This document shows, piece after piece, positions 18,365 through 22,363 of a stretch of 22,363 nt of DNA. This DNA comes from Pseudomonadota bacterium (GTDB lineage: Bacteria > Pseudomonadota > Alphaproteobacteria > Rhizobiales > Xanthobacteraceae). The position numbers were made by a program, and so were the translations under genes. The stretch covers positions 1-22,363 of the forward strand of contig JAEZFA010000115.1 of the NCBI GenBank assembly GCA_023417665.1. Direction: 5' to 3'. The stretch's first letter is position 1. Every line of letters starts with the position of its first letter. The notes below the pieces were generated by a model, which saw only the letters and a list, made by a program, of their open reading frames with translations, made no database searches and was not told the origin of the DNA.

Positions 18365-19966
18365 TTATCGTTGCAAGCGGATTCCGATCAGCCCGATATT
18401 CGCCGTGTAGTCGGTACCCGGCACGCTCGAAAAGAAGCGCTCATTGCGATACTCGGCTTTCAGCGCGAGCGACCGGTTCAGCGAATACGTCAATGCAGCA
18501 GAAGTTCGTAAATAATCGTTAACCAGCGCGGTTCCGACATAGTCGTCCCGCATCCAGCCGATGCTGGCCGAGGCGACCAGCCAGCGGCGCAGGGCGTGCT
18601 CGACCGTAAAGCGCACGTCATTGCGCAGCACGCCCGAGGCATTCAGGACCGAGGTTTCCTCGATTCCCGACGTGGCGTTGACGCGCAGCGTCGTCAGTCC
18701 CGAGGCGAGCCAGACCAGCGACGCGTCATAGACCATGCCCTGCACGTCGCTGAGCGTCGGATCGGCGTAGCTGCGATGGGCAAAGCCGATCGAAACCTCG
18801 CCGGAGAGCCGCTCCTGCCGGCCGAGCGTGACGCCCGCGCGCAGGACGTAGCCGTTCGAGTCGCGGGCAATGCCGCTGAAGTCCACCGCAAGATCGCGCT
18901 CGCGGCGATCGATGCTGACTTCGACGAAGGGGCGCGTATCGGGCGTCCATTCATAGGCGCCGCGAAGCCGCGCGGAATATTCGTTGTAGTTGCGGTCTTC
19001 CAGGCTCAGCGTCGTACCGTTCGTCAGTTCGGCATCCTGATAGAGATTGCGCTCGATGCCGGCACCGGCCGTAATCTCGAAACGGTTGAAGCGCTGCACC
19101 CAGGCCGCGGTCTGGCTGAAGGAATAGACATTCGGCTGACGCCGCACGGCAGCGACCGCGTCGGGGCTCGAAGGAAACTGCGTGGTCAGGCCGAACTTGC
19201 TTTCCAGTTCGATCCGCGAAAGCGCGCTGACATCGATGCGTCCCTTGAGGCTTGCAAGCACCTCCGGCCGGTCCAGCCCTTCGACGTCGTTATAGGCCGT
19301 ATAGGAACCGCGCAGATCGAGCAGAAGCTCGTGGCGCTGCCATTGCGACTGCGCCTGCAACTGCGCGGTCGCGGTGTTGAACCATGAGCTTTGCCCGTTG
19401 ACGACCTTCTCGGCGTTGGAATCGAAACCGCTCTCGAGCTGGATACTCGGCCGCAGCAGAAACGCACCGGCGTTGAAACCGACCGGACCGAACGGCTCCT
19501 CTTCCGGCTGCAGGCGCCGGCGCCGCAGCGGCGTGATCGAGCCGGTAATGTCGGGTTCGGCGTTCTGCACGCGGGTCAGCGACGGATTGCGCGCGGCAAG
19601 TTTCGGATCGGCGGCAGGCGCCGTTGCGCCACGCTTCGGCCGTGCCGGCAGGCGCGACTTCTGCGCAACGAAAGTTTCTTCGGACTGCGCCTCGAACGCG
19701 GTCGGCGACTGCTTCTTTCGCGCGGGCGTATTTTTCTTCTTCTGCGAAACATAGCCGGTGGTCCCGGCAGCACTGGCAGGCGCGACCACGCGGCGGGGCG
19801 AGTCGAGCAGGCGATCCACGATCGATGGCGGATTGGCTTCGTCTTGCGCGTCGGAGTTTGCAGCGGTCTGCGCGAGCGCCGCTCCCGCCACCCCAAGCAG
19901 AAGCACGCCGGCAGACAGGGCCCGCCAGCATCCAGAAACGGGCTTTGGCGGCGTCGGACGCGGCAA
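18365..19966 (-). CDS. Outer-membrane beta-barrel protein (BBP2_2-type putative porin)
   Basis: This is a protein of about 533 residues. The signal peptide is WRALSAGVLLLGVAGAALAQ. A disordered, basic, Pro/Ala/Lys-rich region (about 35-150) is followed by a barrel starting near FNAGAFLLRPSIQLESGFDSNAE, the typical opening of BBP2_2 outer-membrane proteins. Many alternating amphipathic strands follow (TLRVNATSGIEET, LALKAEYRNERFFSS) and the end is IGLIGIRLQR. Cargo or role is unknown. The only in-frame start that keeps the signal peptide is a TTG at 19964-19966 with a weak GGGG upstream. A stop codon at 19997-19999 blocks a longer frame, and the ATGs at 20018 and 20028 are out of frame. Confidence 0.78.
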   Translation of the reverse strand: MPRPTPPKPVSGCWRALSAGVLLLGVAGAALAQTAANSDAQDEANPPSIVDRLLDSPRRVVAPASAAGTTGYVSQKKKNTPARKKQSPTAFEAQSEETFVAQKSRLPARPKRGATAPAADPKLAARNPSLTRVQNAEPDITGSITPLRRRRLQPEEEPFGPVGFNAGAFLLRPSIQLESGFDSNAEKVVNGQSSWFNTATAQLQAQSQWQRHELLLDLRGSYTAYNDVEGLDRPEVLASLKGRIDVSALSRIELESKFGLTTQFPSSPDAVAAVRRQPNVYSFSQTAAWVQRFNRFEITAGAGIERNLYQDAELTNGTTLSLEDRNYNEYSARLRGAYEWTPDTRPFVEVSIDRRERDLAVDFSGIARDSNGYVLRAGVTLGRQERLSGEVSIGFAHRSYADPTLSDVQGMVYDASLVWLASGLTTLRVNATSGIEETSVLNASGVLRNDVRFTVEHALRRWLVASASIGWMRDDYVGTALVNDYLRTSAALTYSLNRSLALKAEYRNERFFSSVPGTDYTANIGLIGIRLQR

Positions 19967-19992
19967 AGGCGAGGCCCCGGGAAGCGGCTTGG

Positions 19993-20028
19993 ATGGTTAA
20001 CGAAGGTAAAACGGGCATGGTTAACCAT
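19993..20028. promoter_or_regulatory. TTAACCAT (CtrA-like) sites between the barrel gene and kdsD
   Basis: ATGGTTAA occurs at 19993-20000 and again at 20017-20024, 24 bases apart. The second copy extends to the 12-bp palindrome ATGGTTAACCAT (20017-20028). TTAACCAT is a recognised half-site of the alphaproteobacterial cell-cycle regulator CtrA, whose full site is TTAA-N7-TTAA; no perfect full site is present. The location in a divergent envelope-gene promoter region fits a regulatory site. Confidence 0.35.
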
Positions 20029-20121
20029 TCGTTGTCTGCGGCCCGGCCGTTGGCCCTCAACCCCTCGGCCGTGCTAGGGAATTGCCCGCTTCGGCCCCTT
20101 CCGGCCGCCGCCAGGGTTCCC

Positions 20122-21144
20122 ATGCAGCAAACCGGCAAAACCTCCGCAGAGGCACCTTCTTCGCCTCACGCCGCCTCCGCGCTCCGCACGCTCGGCACGG
20201 AAGCGAGCGGCCTCACCGCGCTTGCGGCTGCGTTTTCCAGCGAACTCGGCGAGAGCTTCGGCCGCGCCGTGGAAAAGATCCGCGCCGTATCCGGCCCGCG
20301 GGGCGAAGCCGGCCGGGTCATCGTCACCGGCATGGGCAAGAGCGGGCATATCGGGCGCAAGATCGCGTCCACGCTGTCCTCGACCGGGACGCCGTCCTAT
20401 TTCGTGCATCCCGGCGAAGCGAGCCACGGCGATCTCGGCGTCATCTCCGACAAAAGCGACGTCATTCTTGCACTGTCCTGGTCCGGCGAAACCGCCGAGC
20501 TTCGCGATCTCGTCAACTACGCCAATCGTTTCGGCGTGACGCTGATCGCAATCACCTCGCAGCCGGCTTCGGCGCTGGCGCAGGCCGCGGACATCCAGTT
20601 GATCCTGCCGATCGTGCAGGAAGCCTGCCCTCACGGCCTCGCGCCCACCACCTCGACCCTGATGCAGCTTGCGCTCGGCGACGCGCTCGCCGTGGCGCTG
20701 CTGGAAAGCCGCGGCTTCACCGCGCTCGATTTCAAGGCCCTGCATCCCGGCGGCAAGCTCGGTGCCAGCCTCACCTTCGTGCGCGACATCATGCATGTTG
20801 GCGACAAGCTTCCGCTGGTGAGCAGCGGTACGCCGATGTCGGACGCGATCGTCGAAATGTCGGCGAAGGGGTTCGGCTGCGTCGGCGTGAACGACGAGAC
20901 CGGCAACCTGCTCGGCATCATCACCGATGGCGACCTGCGCCGGCACATGCGCGGCGATCTCCTGGCGTCGAAAGTCGACGACGTGATGACCCGCAATCCG
21001 AAATCGGCGCGTGGCGATCAGCTTGCGTCCGAGGCGCTCGAACTCCTGAATGCCTCGAACATCACCGCGCTGTTCGTGGTCGAGGGCCGCAAACCCGCGG
21101 GCCTCATCCACCTGCACGATCTGTTACGGATCGGCGTCGCTTAA
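20122..21144 (+). CDS. kdsD: Arabinose-5-phosphate isomerase, KdsD/KpsF family
   Basis: This 340-residue enzyme converts ribulose-5-phosphate to arabinose-5-phosphate, the first step of Kdo synthesis for lipopolysaccharide. The SIS sugar-isomerase domain (about 45-205) has GMGKSGHIG (70-78), HPGEASHGDLG (96-106), SWSGET (119-124) and the ALHPGGKLG end with H208. Two CBS domains follow (about 222-340; IMHVGDKLPLV, GIITDGDLRRHM, VMTRNPKSA, ALFVVEGRKPAGLIHLHDLLR). The ATG at 20122 is chosen because the family's N-terminal part starts here. The open frame continues upstream to 19624 but runs antisense to the barrel gene. An AGGG at 20112-20115 may serve as the ribosome site. Its TAA overlaps that of the convergent NfeD gene. 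Confidence 0.93.
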   Translation: MQQTGKTSAEAPSSPHAASALRTLGTEASGLTALAAAFSSELGESFGRAVEKIRAVSGPRGEAGRVIVTGMGKSGHIGRKIASTLSSTGTPSYFVHPGEASHGDLGVISDKSDVILALSWSGETAELRDLVNYANRFGVTLIAITSQPASALAQAADIQLILPIVQEACPHGLAPTTSTLMQLALGDALAVALLESRGFTALDFKALHPGGKLGASLTFVRDIMHVGDKLPLVSSGTPMSDAIVEMSAKGFGCVGVNDETGNLLGIITDGDLRRHMRGDLLASKVDDVMTRNPKSARGDQLASEALELLNASNITALFVVEGRKPAGLIHLHDLLRIGVA

Positions 21145-21584
21145 GCCGCCGGCGCCACGATCAGCGTCGCGCCGTCCGCGCGCTCGACCTTCACCCTGGT
21201 TCCCGCCGGGCAATCCGGCCCGGTCACGCGCCAGGTGGTGTCGTCCACCCGCACCCGGCCGGCGCCCCCGACAATCGGCTCTTCCAGCGTGAACACGCGG
21301 CCGACGAAGGCGTCGGCGCGGCGGTTCAGGAACGGCCTGTCGGAATCCGGCTCCGCGCGCGGCTGCAGCTTGCGGCCGACCAGCACCGAGACGATGGCCA
21401 GCACCGCGAAGACCACGATCAGCACCTGCCAGGACAGCGGCAGGATGAAGCCGATCACGCCGGTCGCAATCGCGGCGAGCCCGAGCCAGAGCATGTAAGT
21501 GCCCGGCGCCAGCACCTCGATCGCGAGCAAGATCCCGCCGATGATGAACCAGTTCCAGTTGCCGAGCTGGGCGAAGAAATTCAT
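21141..21584 (-). CDS. NfeD-family membrane protein (short form)
   Basis: This 147-residue protein has three N-terminal membrane segments (FIIGGILLAIEVLAPG, LWLGLAAIATGVIGFIL, VLIVVFAVLAIVSVLV) followed by a C-terminal OB-fold domain of about 65 residues (VGRVFTLEEPIVGGAGRVRVDDTTWRV). That is the short NfeD layout without the serine-protease part. Such proteins are almost always encoded beside an SPFH/Band-7 protein and are thought to act with it in membrane microdomains or quality control. The partner lies 12 bases upstream. The ribosome site AAGGAG (21593-21598) overlaps the stop codon of the SPFH gene, so translation is probably coupled. The stop overlaps that of kdsD. Confidence 0.9.
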   Translation of the reverse strand: MNFFAQLGNWNWFIIGGILLAIEVLAPGTYMLWLGLAAIATGVIGFILPLSWQVLIVVFAVLAIVSVLVGRKLQPRAEPDSDRPFLNRRADAFVGRVFTLEEPIVGGAGRVRVDDTTWRVTGPDCPAGTRVKVERADGATLIVAPAA

Positions 21585-21596
21585 CGCGCGAACTCC

Positions 21597-22325
21597 TTAG
21601 GATTCGCCGCGGCGCGGTCCGGTCGGCGAATTGCCGGTACCGGGACGGTTCTCGCCGAAGACCGATTTCGACAGTTCGGCGATACCGCCGAGCGAGCCGA
21701 GGATCGCAGTCGCTTCATAGGGCAGCATGAAGACCTTCTGGTTCGGAGAGCGCGCGAACTCCTCCATCGCCTTCACATACTTTTCCGCGATGTAGTAGTT
21801 CAGCGCCGCCGGCTGACCGCCTGCGACCGCGCCGGAAAGCACTTCGGTCGCCTTCGCATCGGCGAGCGCAAGCCGCTCGCGCGCTTCTGCGTCGCGGAAG
21901 GCGGCTTCGCGGCGGCCTTCCGCCTCGAGGATCTGCGACTGCTTCTCGCCTTCGGCGCGCAGGATTTCCGACTGCCGCTGACCTTCCGCTTCGAGAATGA
22001 CGGCGCGCTTGTCACGTTCCGCCTTCATCTGGCGGCCCATGGAGGCAACCAGATCGGCAGGCGGCGCGATATCCTTGATCTCGACGCGGGTAATCTTCAC
22101 GCCCCAGACCGAAGAGGCGGCATCGACGACCTTCAGCAGCCGGTCGTTGATTTCGTCACGATGCGACAGCAGCATGTCGAGATCCATCGAGCCCATAACC
22201 GTACGGATATTGGTCATGATCAGCGCCTGAATCGCGCGATTGAGGTTGGTGATCTCGTAGCTCGCGCGCGCGGCATCGAACACCTGGTAGAACGCAACAC
22301 CGTCGACGGCGACGGTCGCGTTATC
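21597..22325 (-). CDS. SPFH/Band-7 (QmcA/stomatin-like) protein, 5' end missing
   Basis: About 242 residues of a Band-7 protein are present, from DNATVAVDGVAFYQV to the stop at 21597. The SPFH core (SMDLDMLLSHRDEINDRLL, VKITRVEIKDIAPP) is followed by the typical Ala/Glu-rich coiled coil (EAEGQRQSEILRAEGEKQ) and then LNYYIAEKYVKAMEEFA and VFMLPYEATAILG, as in QmcA and slipins. The N-terminal membrane anchor and roughly 80-90 residues are missing because the contig ends. The first ten codons of the longest open frame (starting at 22355) are translated from sequencing adapter, so that ATG is not a start. It forms an operon with the NfeD gene downstream. Confidence 0.9.
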   Translation of the reverse strand, partial: DNATVAVDGVAFYQVFDAARASYEITNLNRAIQALIMTNIRTVMGSMDLDMLLSHRDEINDRLLKVVDAASSVWGVKITRVEIKDIAPPADLVASMGRQMKAERDKRAVILEAEGQRQSEILRAEGEKQSQILEAEGRREAAFRDAEARERLALADAKATEVLSGAVAGGQPAALNYYIAEKYVKAMEEFARSPNQKVFMLPYEATAILGSLGGIAELSKSVFGENRPGTGNSPTGPRRGES

Positions 22326-22326
22326 C

Positions 22327-22363
22327 CAGTCTCTTATACACAACACCGACCCCACCAGACCCG
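22327..22363. other. Residual Illumina Nextera adapter at the contig end (artefact)
   Basis: Bases 22327-22360 match the 34-base Nextera read-2 transposase adapter (mosaic end plus CCGAGCCCACGAGAC) at 29 of 34 positions. The differences are at 22328, 22343, 22345, 22350 and 22356. The core GTCTCTTATACACA (22329-22342) is exact. The last three bases would be the start of the index. This is not genomic sequence. Confidence 0.92.

Noticed and set aside
19290..20138. Minus-strand open frame with an ATG across the kdsD upstream region and the barrel gene
   Set aside because: Its translation is Arg/Ala-rich noise; the barrel protein is in the neighbouring frame with a signal peptide and barrel strands.

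Overview
The window is about 22.3 kb of GC-rich chromosomal DNA that looks like an alphaproteobacterium of the Hyphomicrobiales, probably near Bradyrhizobiaceae/Xanthobacteraceae. Reasons are codon use, the hisN, gltBD, kdsD and Band-7/NfeD sequences, an alphaproteobacterial sigma-32 promoter and a ROSE-type RNA thermometer. It is probably one contig of a shotgun or metagenome assembly. Its last 37 bases are a slightly corrupted Illumina Nextera adapter, and its first ~60 bases carry short GC-rich palindromes of the kind that break assemblies.

Layout from left to right. (1) 186-1478, minus: an MFS transporter, divergent from a small exported cysteine-rich protein (1639) and histidinol-phosphatase hisN (1996-2778). 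hisN overlaps the stop codon of a convergent lysophospholipase-like hydrolase (2775-3725). (2) 3787-5794: a class A small heat-shock protein (4399-4860) with a sigma-32 promoter and a ROSE-like 5' UTR. It lies between two exported proteins that share a PepSY-like pattern. (3) 5924-9045, minus: a three-gene operon of DUF2946 protein, YcnI/DUF1775 copper-binding protein and TonB-dependent receptor, probably for copper or another metal. (4) 9485-15594, plus: gltB and gltD, the two subunits of NADPH glutamate synthase, ending in an elaborate branched bidirectional terminator. (5) 15733-19966, minus: three envelope genes, a DUF459 SGNH-fold protein, an MltB-like lytic transglycosylase lipoprotein and a BBP2-type outer-membrane beta-barrel protein. 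(6) 20122-21144, plus: kdsD (arabinose-5-phosphate isomerase for Kdo/LPS), divergent from the barrel gene across a region with TTAACCAT (CtrA-like) sites. kdsD meets a convergent SPFH-NfeD pair whose SPFH gene is cut by the contig end.

Most genes are housekeeping: nitrogen assimilation, histidine and LPS synthesis, and envelope maintenance. I found no mobile element, CRISPR array, phage gene or RNA gene. I do not see a clearly novel multi-gene system. The most interesting points are the two-layer heat control of the sHSP gene, the metal operon, the branched gltD terminator and the adapter artefact at the right end.
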